Shown here in pieces: positions 8,782 through 16,562 of a stretch of 64,000 bases of DNA. Source of the DNA: LMUY01 sp965199555 (GTDB taxonomy: Bacteria; Pseudomonadota; Alphaproteobacteria; Acetobacterales; Acetobacteraceae); the NCBI GenBank assembly GCA_965199555.1, contig CBDASJ010000020.1, positions 1-64,000 of the forward strand, read 5' to 3'. A program made the position numbers and the translations under genes. The notes under the pieces are model-generated. The model worked only from the letters and a program-made list of their open reading frames with translations. It was not told where the DNA came from and searched no databases. Positions within the stretch are counted from its first letter, which is position 1. Every line of letters begins with the position of its first letter.

Positions 8782-9498
8782 ATGAGCTGCGCCATCGCCG
8801 TCATGGCAAAGGCCCCGCGCGCCGGGCACTCCAAGACCCGGCTGTCGCCGCCGCTGTCGCCGGACGAGGCGCGGCAGATGAGCGCCGCCTTCCTGCGCGA
8901 CGTCACGGAGAACATCCGCCTCGCCGCGGACCAGGCGGACATCGCCGGCTACGTCGCCTATGCGCCCACCGGGCTGGAAAGCCTGTTCGACGGCATCCTG
9001 GCGGACGGCACGCAGTTGGTGCTGGCGGACGGCACGGGGGACATGCCGGACGGCGTGGTGGGATTCGGCCGCTCCCTGCTGCATGCCACGCGGGCCTTGT
9101 TCGCGCGCGGGCACAGCGCGGTGTGCGTGCTGAACTCCGACTCACCGACCCTGCCGACCGCCTGCCTGGTGGAAGCCGCGGCCAAGCTGAGCGCCGGGCG
9201 CGGCGTCGTGCTGGGCGCGGCCGATGACGGCGGCTATTACCTGCTGGGCATGAGCGCGGCGCATCCCTTGCTCTACAGCGACATCGCGTGGAGCACGGAG
9301 CACGTCGCCGCGCAGACCCGGGCCGCCGCCCAAGCCGCGGGGTTGGCCGTGCATGACCTGCCGGTTTGGTACGACGTGGATGACCGCGCCGCGCTGGGGC
9401 GCCTGGTGGCGGATTTGGATGCCGGCGTGGGCTATGCGGCGCCGGCGACCGCCCGGTTGGCCGCGGCACTCGCCCTGCGGGAACGGCTGCCAGCTTGA
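8782..9498 (+). CDS. TIGR04282-type glycosyltransferase (DUF2064)
   Basis: A 238-aa nucleotidyl/glycosyl transferase-like protein with a GT-A style fold. The N-terminus MSCAIAVMAKAPRAGHSKTR is the hallmark of the 'rSAM/selenodomain-associated transferase 1' family; then VCVLNSDSPTLPTACL (metal-binding Asp region), GVVLGAADDGGYYLLGM and YDVDDRAALGRLVADL at the C-terminus. ATG 8782 is chosen because the protein then begins exactly at the family's conserved block; an in-frame ATG at 8740 gives unrelated residues. The stop overlaps the next gene (TTGA). Family members accompany radical SAM proteins, as here two genes on. The real substrate is unknown. Confidence 0.85.
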   Translation: MSCAIAVMAKAPRAGHSKTRLSPPLSPDEARQMSAAFLRDVTENIRLAADQADIAGYVAYAPTGLESLFDGILADGTQLVLADGTGDMPDGVVGFGRSLLHATRALFARGHSAVCVLNSDSPTLPTACLVEAAAKLSAGRGVVLGAADDGGYYLLGMSAAHPLLYSDIAWSTEHVAAQTRAAAQAAGLAVHDLPVWYDVDDRAALGRLVADLDAGVGYAAPATARLAAALALRERLPA

Positions 9499-10835
9499 CC
9501 GCGCAGGGCCGAAGCCTGGCGCTCGCCGGCGCCGGGTTGCTGTTGCTGCTGCTGACGGGGGCCGAGCTGGCGTGCCACCTGCCCGGCTCGGTCGCGACCA
9601 TCGGCTCGGACGAGCGGCTGCAGGTTTTCGTGGCGCTCGAATGCGTGGCGGGGGTGATCTATTTCGGCGCGGTGTGGCTGGTGCGGTCCGGCCCAGTGCC
9701 GCGCCGCGCGGTGGTGACCGTGTTGCTGCTGGCCGCCGGCATGCGCGTGCTGCCGCTCGCCACGCCGCCGTTCCTGTCCTCCGACCTGTTCCGCTACGTG
9801 TGGGACGGGCGGGTGCAGGCGCACGGCATCAACCCCTACCTTTACCTGCCGGCGGCGCCGCAATTGGAGTTCCTGCGGGACGACGAGATCTACGCCAGCA
9901 CCAACCGGTCGGAGGAGGCGCCCACCATCTATCCGCCGATGGCGCAGGTGATCTTCGCGGCCATTGGGCAGGTCTGGTCGTCCGTGCAGATGGTGAAGAT
10001 CGTCATGGCCGGGTTCGAGGCGATCACTATCGGCGCCCTAGTGCTGCTATTGCGCCGGGCCGGCCTGCCGACCGCGGGGGTGCTGATCTACGCCTGGAAC
10101 CCGCTGCCGCTGTGGGAATATGCCGGCAACGGCCATATCGACGCGGCCAGCCTGGCCTTCATGGCGCTGGCAATGCTGGCCGCGAGCACGCGCCGGGCGC
10201 GCTGGCCCGGCGTGGTGCTGGGGCTCGCGGTGTTGTGCAAGCTGCTGCCGGCCGCCGTGTTCCCCGCCTTCTGGCGCCGGTGGGATTGGAAGACCCTGGT
10301 CGGCGCCGTGGCGGTGATCGTGGCGCTGTATGCCGTGTACACCGCGGGCGCCGGTTGGCACGTACTCGGCTACCTGCCCGGCTATGCCAACGAGGAAGGG
10401 CTGGAATCCGGCAGCGGCTTCTTCGTGCTGCGGGCCTTGGCGCTGTTGGGGCCGCTGCCGCCCTGGGTGACCAAGGCCTACCTGGCCGTGGCCGGATTGA
10501 TGCTGCTGGGGCTGGCGGCGTATTACATGCTGAAGCCGGCCTTGCCGAGCGAGCCGCGGCTACGCATCCTGGCGATCGGCGGGGCCGGCGCGGTGCTGTC
10601 CACCGCCACCAGCATCGCATTGTCGCCACATTATCCCTGGTATCTCGGCTGGCTGTCTCTGTTCGCCTGCTTTGCACCGTATCGCTCTGTCCTATATCTG
10701 TCCGTGAGCGGTGTTCTGCTGTATTTAGACCCGTATCATCGGGAAACCTTGGTTCCCTGGCTGATTTACGGGCCTTGCCTCGTCCTCGTCGTGCTTGACG
10801 TGATCAAGAGCTACCGGGCGCGACCTGCCCACTGA
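9495..10835 (+). CDS. Polytopic GT-C-like glycosyltransferase (GT87/DUF2029-like)
   Basis: A 446-aa integral membrane protein with about ten hydrophobic helices, likely a polyprenyl-phosphate-sugar-dependent glycosyltransferase. It starts at TTG 9495 overlapping the previous stop. Key blocks are the first-loop acidic motif FLSSDLFRYVWDGRVQAHGI with NPYLYLP, NRSEEAPTIYPPMAQ, the YAWNPLPLWEYAGNGHIDA block and SPHYPWYLGWL, which match the mannosyltransferase-like GT-C proteins of actinobacteria and alphaproteobacteria. It lies 14 bases before the radical SAM gene. Donor and acceptor cannot be read from the sequence. Confidence 0.8.
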   Translation: MTAQGRSLALAGAGLLLLLLTGAELACHLPGSVATIGSDERLQVFVALECVAGVIYFGAVWLVRSGPVPRRAVVTVLLLAAGMRVLPLATPPFLSSDLFRYVWDGRVQAHGINPYLYLPAAPQLEFLRDDEIYASTNRSEEAPTIYPPMAQVIFAAIGQVWSSVQMVKIVMAGFEAITIGALVLLLRRAGLPTAGVLIYAWNPLPLWEYAGNGHIDAASLAFMALAMLAASTRRARWPGVVLGLAVLCKLLPAAVFPAFWRRWDWKTLVGAVAVIVALYAVYTAGAGWHVLGYLPGYANEEGLESGSGFFVLRALALLGPLPPWVTKAYLAVAGLMLLGLAAYYMLKPALPSEPRLRILAIGGAGAVLSTATSIALSPHYPWYLGWLSLFACFAPYRSVLYLSVSGVLLYLDPYHRETLVPWLIYGPCLVLVVLDVIKSYRARPAH

Positions 10836-10849
10836 AGGAGTGCCGTTGC

Positions 10850-11896
10850 ATGTCGGCCACGCTGTTGAAGGATCCGCGCCGTTATTTCGAGGCGATCGAG
10901 GCGCGCGATGTCACCGCCGCACCGCCGGTTTGCCTGTACCTGGAGACGACCAACCGCTGCAACCTGCTGTGCGAAACCTGCCCGCGCACGTTCGAGACGC
11001 TGGAACCGCCGCAGGACATGAGCTGGGACGTCTTCACCAAGATCGTCGACCAGTTCGACAGCATCGCCCGGGTGGTGCTGCACGGCGTCGGTGAGCCGAT
11101 GCTGGTCAAGGAACTGCCGCGCATGATCCGCTACCTGAAGGATCGCGGCATCTACGTGCTGTTCAACACCAACGGCACGCTGCTGAACCCGAAGAAGTTC
11201 CAGGAACTGATCGACACCGGGCTGGACGAGTTGCGGGTGTCGGTGGATGCCGCTGACCGCAAGACCTATCTGGCGGTACGCGGCAAGGATTTCTTCGACC
11301 GCATCGTGCGCGACGTGGGAAAGTTCACCGCCTACCAGGCGCGGGTGGGCAGCGCCACGCCGAAGGTCTCGATCTGGCTGACCGGCTTGAAGGAGACGGT
11401 GCAGCAACTGCCGGAATTCGTCCGCATGGCGGCGAACATGGGTGTCAAGGAGGTCCATCTCCAGCGCCTGGTGTTCGACGACGCCGGGTTCGGCATGGCC
11501 CGGCAGGAGAACAGCCTGTTCGAGCAGACCCAGGCCGAGGAGGAGCAGACCATCGCCGCCGCGCAGGCGATCGGCGCGCAGATGGGTGTGACGCTGGACG
11601 CGTCCGGCGCCACCGAGCCGGGGGTCAGCCTGCGCAACACGGATGGCGACACGCCGTGGGCCACCTGCCGCCGGCCCTGGTCGCTGATGTATTTCACCGC
11701 GCATGGCCGCGCCCTGCCCTGCTGCATCGCGCCGTTCTCGGCCCGCGGCTACAGCAACTACACGCTGGGCGACGCGACCCAGCAAAGCCTGCGGGACATC
11801 TGGAACGGCCCGCTGTACCAGGAATTCCGCCGCTCCCTGCTGAGCGACGCGCCGCCGAAGCCCTGCGAGAATTGTGGCTTGCGCTGGTCGCTGTAG
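10850..11896 (+). CDS. Radical SAM/SPASM domain protein
   Basis: A 348-aa radical SAM enzyme. The [4Fe-4S] AdoMet cluster motif CxxxCxxC is in NRCNLLCETCPR (about residues 39-50), with downstream GVGEPMLVKELP and LFNTNGTLL typical of the MoaA/SPASM group. The C-terminus is a SPASM-type region with several Cys: CRRPWSLMYFTAHG, ALPCCIAPF, LGDATQQSLRDIWNGP and PCENCGLRW, expected to bind an auxiliary Fe-S cluster. It stands between two glycosyltransferases, so modification of a lipid-linked sugar or similar small molecule is more likely than peptide maturation; no small precursor-peptide gene is visible. Confidence 0.9.
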   Translation: MSATLLKDPRRYFEAIEARDVTAAPPVCLYLETTNRCNLLCETCPRTFETLEPPQDMSWDVFTKIVDQFDSIARVVLHGVGEPMLVKELPRMIRYLKDRGIYVLFNTNGTLLNPKKFQELIDTGLDELRVSVDAADRKTYLAVRGKDFFDRIVRDVGKFTAYQARVGSATPKVSIWLTGLKETVQQLPEFVRMAANMGVKEVHLQRLVFDDAGFGMARQENSLFEQTQAEEEQTIAAAQAIGAQMGVTLDASGATEPGVSLRNTDGDTPWATCRRPWSLMYFTAHGRALPCCIAPFSARGYSNYTLGDATQQSLRDIWNGPLYQEFRRSLLSDAPPKPCENCGLRWSL

Positions 11897-11899
11897 CCG

Positions 11900-12616
11900 G
11901 TGCCGGCCCAGCCGCGCGCCACGGTCGTCATCCCGACGCTGAACGAGCGGGATGCGATCGGCCCGGTCGTGCGGGAAATCCCCCGCGAGGTGGCCGCCGA
12001 GGTGATCGTCGCCGATAGCGGCAGCAGGGACGGCACGCAGCAAGCCGCGCGGGATGCCGGTGCGACCGTGCTGGACCTGCACCAGCGCGGCTATGGCCTG
12101 GCCTGCGCCCGCGCGGCGGAGGCGGCCGACCCGGACAGCGACGTGATCGTGTTCATGGACGGCGATGGGGCAGACCGGGCCGATTTGATGCACCGCCTGG
12201 TCGACCCGATCCGTGCGGGCACGCATGACTTCGTGATTGCCTCCCGCACCCGTGGGGAACGCGAGCCGGGCTCCATGAGCTGGCACCAGGTTCTCGCCGG
12301 GCAGATGGCGGGCTTCGGCATGCGGGCGTTGTACGGGGTGCGCTATACGGACATGTGTGCGTTCCGCGCCATCCGGCGGTCCAGCCTGGCTGCGTTGAAC
12401 CTGCGCGAAATGACCTATGGCTGGAATATCGAGATGCAGATGCAGGCGGCCCGCGCCGGGTTGCGCATCCTGGAGGTGCCGCTGCCGTACCGGTGCCGCG
12501 CCGGCGGGGAAAGCAAGGTGGCCGGTTCGCTGCGGGGCTCGATGCGGGCTGGCTGGCGGATCGCCACCACCTTTGCCCGCGTGGCCACGTCGCCCAAGCC
12601 CGCCTTGCCGCGGTGA
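11900..12616 (+). CDS. Family 2 glycosyltransferase (dolichyl-phosphate-mannose synthase-like)
   Basis: A 238-aa GT-A enzyme of the GT2/DPM1 group, expected to transfer a sugar from a nucleotide donor, often to a polyprenyl phosphate. It shows TVVIPTLNERDAIG, VIVADSGSRDGT, the DxD-like VIVFMDGDGADR, FVIASRTRGERE and MTYGWNIEMQMQAARAG. GTG 11900 is used as the start, three bases after the radical SAM stop. The last bases overlap the next gene (GTGA). With the polytopic GT-C enzyme it could form a donor/acceptor pair: polyprenyl-P-sugar made here, used there. Confidence 0.88.
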   Translation: MPAQPRATVVIPTLNERDAIGPVVREIPREVAAEVIVADSGSRDGTQQAARDAGATVLDLHQRGYGLACARAAEAADPDSDVIVFMDGDGADRADLMHRLVDPIRAGTHDFVIASRTRGEREPGSMSWHQVLAGQMAGFGMRALYGVRYTDMCAFRAIRRSSLAALNLREMTYGWNIEMQMQAARAGLRILEVPLPYRCRAGGESKVAGSLRGSMRAGWRIATTFARVATSPKPALPR

Positions 12617-13056
12617 AGCGGTTTTGCGCGGCCGTCGTGCTGGCATTGCTGTGCGCCGGGCCGGTGCGCGCGGCGGACCCGGCGGCGGTGATGGGCCTCT
12701 GGTGGACGCAGGACCATGACGGCATCGTGCAGATTTTTTCGTGCGGCAGCGGCCTGTGTGGCATCGTGGCCGGTGTGACGAACTTCCTTCCGGACGGCTC
12801 GGCCCCCAAGGACTGGCAGGGCCGATCCCGTTGCCGGCTCCAGATCATTCCGGACGGCAAGGCGGATGACGACGGCAGTTGGGACAGCCACATCACCAAC
12901 CCCGACGACGGCAAGACCTACACCATCACCTTGCGCGTCGATCCCGACGGGCGGCTGCGAATGCGGGGCTATATCGGGCTGCCGCTGTTCGGCCGCACGG
13001 TATTCTGGACCCGGTTCAAGGGGCATTTGACACAGGACTGTCATTTGCGGGATTGA
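12613..13056 (+). CDS. Secreted DUF2147-like protein
   Basis: A 147-aa protein with an N-terminal signal peptide (MKRFCAAVVLALLCAGPVRA, cleavage likely after VRA-A). The mature part has the DUF2147 pattern: AVMGLWWTQDHDGIVQIF, CGSGLCGIVAG, RCRLQIIPDG, DDGKTYTITLRVDPDGRL and MRGYIGLPLFGRTVFW. Four Cys suggest periplasmic disulfides. It begins at GTG 12613 overlapping the GT2 stop, so it is read as part of the glycan operon. The role of DUF2147 is not established. Confidence 0.8.
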   Translation: MKRFCAAVVLALLCAGPVRAADPAAVMGLWWTQDHDGIVQIFSCGSGLCGIVAGVTNFLPDGSAPKDWQGRSRCRLQIIPDGKADDDGSWDSHITNPDDGKTYTITLRVDPDGRLRMRGYIGLPLFGRTVFWTRFKGHLTQDCHLRD

Positions 13057-13081
13057 CCGGTTCCGCGGATCGAGACGCTGT

Positions 13082-14293
13082 GTGCCCCTAGATGCTTCAC
13101 CCTCGCTGAGCGTCCTGATCGGCGCCGATAGCCTGGCACTCCGCCGCTCCGGCGTCGGGCGCATGACGCTGGAGATCGCCCGCGCCGCCCGGGCTTGCTC
13201 CGCGGTCGATTACACAGGGCTGCTGCTGGCACATGGCCTGGAATCGGTCGACGTGATCGATCACCTGGACGACGACCCGATCACGCATCCGCGGCCATCC
13301 GCCGTGCAACGGGTGCCGATCCCGTGGAAGGTCGCAGTCGGCCGCCTCCCCGGCGTGCAGACCCTGCGGCGGCTGAAGCATGGCGGCCTCAACCGGACGA
13401 TCCGGCAGGTGGCTGCCGCGCAGGGTGGCCGGCTGGTTTACCACGAACCCAACATGATCGTGCGGCCGGTCGCGCTGCCCACCGTGTCGACCATCAACGA
13501 CCTGTCTTGGCATCACGAGCCTTCCTGGCATCCGACCGAGCGGCTGCAATGGATCGACCGCAACCTGCCGACGACCCTGCGCCGCGCCCGGCGCTTCGTC
13601 GCGATCTCGCAGTTCACCAAGGATGCCGTGGTGCGCGAACTGGGCGTGCGCGCCGACCGCATCGACGTGGTGCCGCTGGCCCCGGCCGAGGAGTTCCAGC
13701 CCATGTCCGCCGCCGCGGCCGCACCGACCCTGGCGCGGTTGAACCTGGCGGACCATGGCTACGTGTTTTCCATCTCCACCATCGAGCCACGCAAGAATTT
13801 CGACCGCCTGCTGAACGCGCATTTGCATCTGCCCGCCGCCCTGCGCCGCAAGGCCCCCCTGGTCATCGCCGGCGGCAAGGGCTGGGGCGACGTGCTGGCC
13901 CGCCCGGAAGCCGACGCCGCCATCCGCGACGGCACGGTCCGCCTGCTGGGGCACGTCGCCGATGCGGATTTGGTGGCACTGTGTTCGCGGGCCGCGGTGT
14001 TCGCCTATGTCAGCCTGTACGAAGGGTTCGGCCTGCCCGTCGTGGAGGCCATGGCCACCCGCAGCCCGGTCCTGGCGTCCAGCACCACCGCGGTGGGGGA
14101 GCTGGCCGCCGGGGCCGCCCTGCTGGTGGACCCGTTCGACGAAGCCGCGATCTCCCAAGGGTTGCGGCAGCTCATCGAGGACCGCGCCTATGCCGAAAGC
14201 CTCCGCGAGGCCGGCCAGGCCCGCGCCGCGGAATATAGCTGGCAGCGGACGATCGACACCCTGGTGGTGAGCTGGCGGCGGGCACTGGCGTGA
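13082..14293 (+). CDS. Family 4 glycosyltransferase
   Basis: A 403-aa GT-B enzyme of the GT4 (WbaZ/mannosyltransferase B-like) group. The N-terminal domain has LRRSGVGRMTLEIARAAR, the middle VSTINDLSWHHEPSWHP and FVAISQFTKDAVVRELGV, and the C-terminal domain the donor-site block ISTIEPRKNFDRLL, VIAGGKGWG, LGHVADADLVALCSRA and the E-x7-E motif in YEGFGLPVVEAMATRSPVL. Starts at GTG 13082. It closes the glycan cluster and is followed by the tRNA promoter. The substrate is unknown. Confidence 0.9.
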   Translation: MPLDASPSLSVLIGADSLALRRSGVGRMTLEIARAARACSAVDYTGLLLAHGLESVDVIDHLDDDPITHPRPSAVQRVPIPWKVAVGRLPGVQTLRRLKHGGLNRTIRQVAAAQGGRLVYHEPNMIVRPVALPTVSTINDLSWHHEPSWHPTERLQWIDRNLPTTLRRARRFVAISQFTKDAVVRELGVRADRIDVVPLAPAEEFQPMSAAAAAPTLARLNLADHGYVFSISTIEPRKNFDRLLNAHLHLPAALRRKAPLVIAGGKGWGDVLARPEADAAIRDGTVRLLGHVADADLVALCSRAAVFAYVSLYEGFGLPVVEAMATRSPVLASSTTAVGELAAGAALLVDPFDEAAISQGLRQLIEDRAYAESLREAGQARAAEYSWQRTIDTLVVSWRRALA

Positions 14294-14324
14294 CGCAGCG
14301 CCGGTTGCAATGGCCACGGCCGCA

Positions 14325-14353
14325 TTGCATCCGGCACCCATCACGGTTATAGA
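14325..14353 (+). promoter_or_regulatory. Sigma-70-type promoter of tRNA-Asn
   Basis: TTGCAT at 14325-14330 and TATAGA at 14348-14353 with a 17-base spacer, ending 16 bases before the mature tRNA 5' end. Spacing and position are ideal for the housekeeping sigma factor. Confidence 0.7.
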
Positions 14354-14369
14354 CGCCGCCGCGCGGTGA

Positions 14370-14445
14370 TCCCGAATAGCTCAGTTGGTAGAGCAAGCGA
14401 CTGTTAATCGCTCGGTCGTAGGTTCGAGTCCTACTTCGGGAGCCA
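14370..14445 (+). tRNA. tRNA-Asn (GTT)
   Basis: A full cloverleaf is visible. The acceptor stem TCCCGAA (14370-14376) pairs with TTCGGGA (14435-14441), followed by discriminator G and an encoded CCA. The D-loop contains AGCTCAGTTGGTAGAGC, the anticodon loop reads CTGTTAATC giving anticodon GTT, and the T-arm has GGTTCGAGTCC. These are all standard for bacterial tRNA-Asn. Confidence 0.97.
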
Positions 14446-14476
14446 GCGTCTCCGAGCCCAGCTTGGGAAAACGCCC

Positions 14477-14972
14477 TCACCCGGGCTGATCCATGGCGAC
14501 CGGCACCTGGTTCATGCCGTCGGCCAGCATCCTCAGCAACCGGACGAGTTCGTCGAAATCGCCGCGCTCCCAGTCACGGAACATGGCCCGCGCCATGCGC
14601 TCGCGTGCGGCATCGACGGCGTTTGTCGCGTCCTTGCCGGCGGGGGTGATGACGGCTTCCCGCACCCGCCGGTCCACCGCGCCGGCCCGGCGGTTCACCA
14701 GCCCCAGCGCTTCCAGCCGCGCCACCTGCCGGCTCACGGTCGTGTAGTCGCGCCCGACCCGGCCGGCGAGTTCCACCACGCCGATCGGCCCGAGACGCTC
14801 CACCAGCACCAGCAGGGGAAACAGCGCGCGTTCCAGCGACAGCCCCGCCATGGCCAGCATCGCACGCGTCCCGCTCCGGCTGGTTCATCACGCCGACGAT
14901 GTCGATCAGGGAACGGTGCAGCGCCGGCAGCAGCGCCGCGATATGTGCACTATGCACTTTCTTCGTTGACAA
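14477..14972 (-). pseudogene. MarR-family regulator, frameshifted
   Basis: A winged-helix MarR repressor split over two frames. The N-terminal helix (HIAALLPALHRSLIDIVG, then MNQPERDA) lies in one frame from a TTG near 14972 that has GGAGGGG upstream. The rest (LAMAGLSLERALFPLLVLVE, the recognition helix DYTTVSRQVARLEALGL and wing) is in the next frame from 14860 to 14477. Removing one base near 14865 would give a continuous MarR protein reading RDAAMLAMAGLS. The downstream part alone from ATG 14860 is 127 aa with a complete HTH but lacks the N-terminal dimer helix. Divergent from the monooxygenase it would control. It could also be a sequencing error. Confidence 0.75.
14945..14957. promoter_or_regulatory. 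Palindrome, possible MarR operator
   Basis: GTGCA-CTA-TGCAC, a perfect five-base inverted repeat with a three-base centre, in the divergent region between the MarR gene and the FAD monooxygenase. It shares the half-site GTGCA with the longer palindrome at 14989. Confidence 0.4.
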
Positions 14973-14988
14973 CCGCACCCCTCCGGAA

Positions 14989-15009
14989 CCATGTGCATCA
15001 TACACATGG
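14989..15009. promoter_or_regulatory. Palindrome over the monooxygenase start, possible MarR operator
   Basis: CCATGTG and CACATGG form a perfect seven-base inverted repeat separated by CATCATA. It covers the candidate start codons of the monooxygenase, a typical place for a MarR-type repressor to block transcription. Confidence 0.45.
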
Positions 15010-16562
15010 TGGCGACGGACATGGAAGCGCACAGGGAAACCGACGTGCTCGTCTGCGGCTCCGGCGCGGCCGGGCTTACCTTGGCGATCGACCTGGCGCG
15101 GCGCGGCGTCCGCTTCCGGTTGATCGACAAGCTCGCGGCCCCCTTCGCCGGCTCCCGCGGCAAGGGCGTCCAGCCCCGCTCGCAGGAGGTGTTCGAGGAT
15201 CTCGGCCTGATCGACCGGCTTGCCGCCGCGGGTGGCCTGTATCCGCCGGTCCGCCGCTACGGCAGCGATGGCCGGACGGAGGACGCGCAGGCGGTCTCCG
15301 TCGCGGCGCCTACGCCGGCAGAACCATACCGTTCGACGCTGATGGTCTCGCAACACCGCACCGAAGCGATCATGCGCGAGCGGCTTGCCGAGTTTGGCGC
15401 CGCCCCCGAATACGGCCGGGCGCTCCTCAGCTTCGAGCAGGACGCGTCCGGCGTGACCGCCCACGTCGCGCGAACCGGACCGGGTGACCCGGAGATCGTC
15501 CGCTGCCGCTTCCTGGTTGGCGGGGATGGCGGCCGTTCCACCGTTCGGCGCGCCCTCGGCATCGGGTTTCCCGGGGAGGACCTGGGCGTGCGCGCCATCG
15601 TGGCGGATTTGGAGTTGGGCGGCCTGTCGCGCGACGCGTGGCACCGCTTCAACGCCGACGACCCGGCGCGCCAGGTCCTGCTTTGCCCGCTGCCACGCTC
15701 CACGCTGTTCCAGCTTCAGGCGGCCATCCCGGCCGAAGGCGAGCCCGACCTGTCCCCTGGCGGGGTGCAGGGTTTTCTCGACAGGCAGGTGCCGAGTCGG
15801 GGCCTGCGGGTGCGCGGTGTCGCCTGGGCGTCGGCGTACAGCATGGGCGCGCGCCTGGCTGACAGCTTCCGCGTCGGCCGCGCCTTCCTGATGGGTGACG
15901 CCGCGCACACCCACCCGCCAACGGGCGGCCAGGGGCTGAACACGGGGGTGCAGGACGCCTACAATCTCGGCTGGAAGCTTGGCGCGGTCCTTTCGGGCGC
16001 ACCGGGCACGCTGCTCGACAGCTATGAGGCGGAGCGGCGCCCGATCGCGGCGTCGGTGCTCGGCCTGTCGGCGGCGTTGCTGGACCAGATGAAGCGAGGC
16101 GCCTTGCAGCGCGGTCGTGACGTGCACCAGCTGGACCTCGGCTATGTCGGATCGCCGTTGTCGCTGCCGGCGTCAGCCACGGCCAGGCGTGGCCCTCAAC
16201 CCGGTGACCGCGCGCCGGATGCCCCGTTGCGGGGTGCAGGCGGGCAGCCACGACGCGTGTTCGACTTGTTGCAGGGGCCGCACTGGACACTGCTCAGCCA
16301 AGGCGATGCCGCCTCCCTGCCGGCGTCGAACCCGGCGCTGCACGTCCATCGCATCGGCCCCGACGGCGAGTTCACTGACCCGGAGGGCCATTTCGCCGCC
16401 GCCTATGCCACGGCGGACGGCGACGTGCTGCTCATCCGCCCGGACGGCTACCTGGGCGCCCGCCTGGCCGTTGCGGACGCGGCGCGGCTCACCGACTATC
16501 TGGCCACCTGGCGACCATGCCCCGCCGCGACCGGCGACGCCATCGCAGGGCGGCGGCCATGA
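14991..16562 (+). CDS. FAD-dependent aromatic hydroxylase-type monooxygenase (FAD_binding_3)
   Basis: A flavoprotein monooxygenase of the PheA/MhpA class, up to 523 aa. Signatures: the Rossmann motif VLVCGSGAAGLTLAIDLARRG, GKGVQPRSQEVFEDLGLIDR, the DG motif VGGDGGRSTVRRALG, and the GD motif FLMGDAAHTHPPTGGQGLNT followed by GVQDAYNLGWKLGAVL. A thioredoxin-like C-terminal part follows (HRIGPDGEFTDPEG, LIRPDGYLGAR). Such enzymes hydroxylate phenols or polyketides using NAD(P)H. Starts at 14991, 15006 and 15021 are all possible; 15021 (MEAHRETDVLV) fits the family best, 14991 has the better upstream GGA. The stop overlaps the SDR start (ATGA). Confidence 0.92.
   Translation: MCIIHMVATDMEAHRETDVLVCGSGAAGLTLAIDLARRGVRFRLIDKLAAPFAGSRGKGVQPRSQEVFEDLGLIDRLAAAGGLYPPVRRYGSDGRTEDAQAVSVAAPTPAEPYRSTLMVSQHRTEAIMRERLAEFGAAPEYGRALLSFEQDASGVTAHVARTGPGDPEIVRCRFLVGGDGGRSTVRRALGIGFPGEDLGVRAIVADLELGGLSRDAWHRFNADDPARQVLLCPLPRSTLFQLQAAIPAEGEPDLSPGGVQGFLDRQVPSRGLRVRGVAWASAYSMGARLADSFRVGRAFLMGDAAHTHPPTGGQGLNTGVQDAYNLGWKLGAVLSGAPGTLLDSYEAERRPIAASVLGLSAALLDQMKRGALQRGRDVHQLDLGYVGSPLSLPASATARRGPQPGDRAPDAPLRGAGGQPRRVFDLLQGPHWTLLSQGDAASLPASNPALHVHRIGPDGEFTDPEGHFAAAYATADGDVLLIRPDGYLGARLAVADAARLTDYLATWRPCPAATGDAIAGRRP

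Noticed and set aside
10811..12646. A 611-codon minus-strand open frame over the radical SAM and GT2 genes
   Set aside because: Shadow of two clear genes; translation is low-complexity Arg/Gly/His with no motif.
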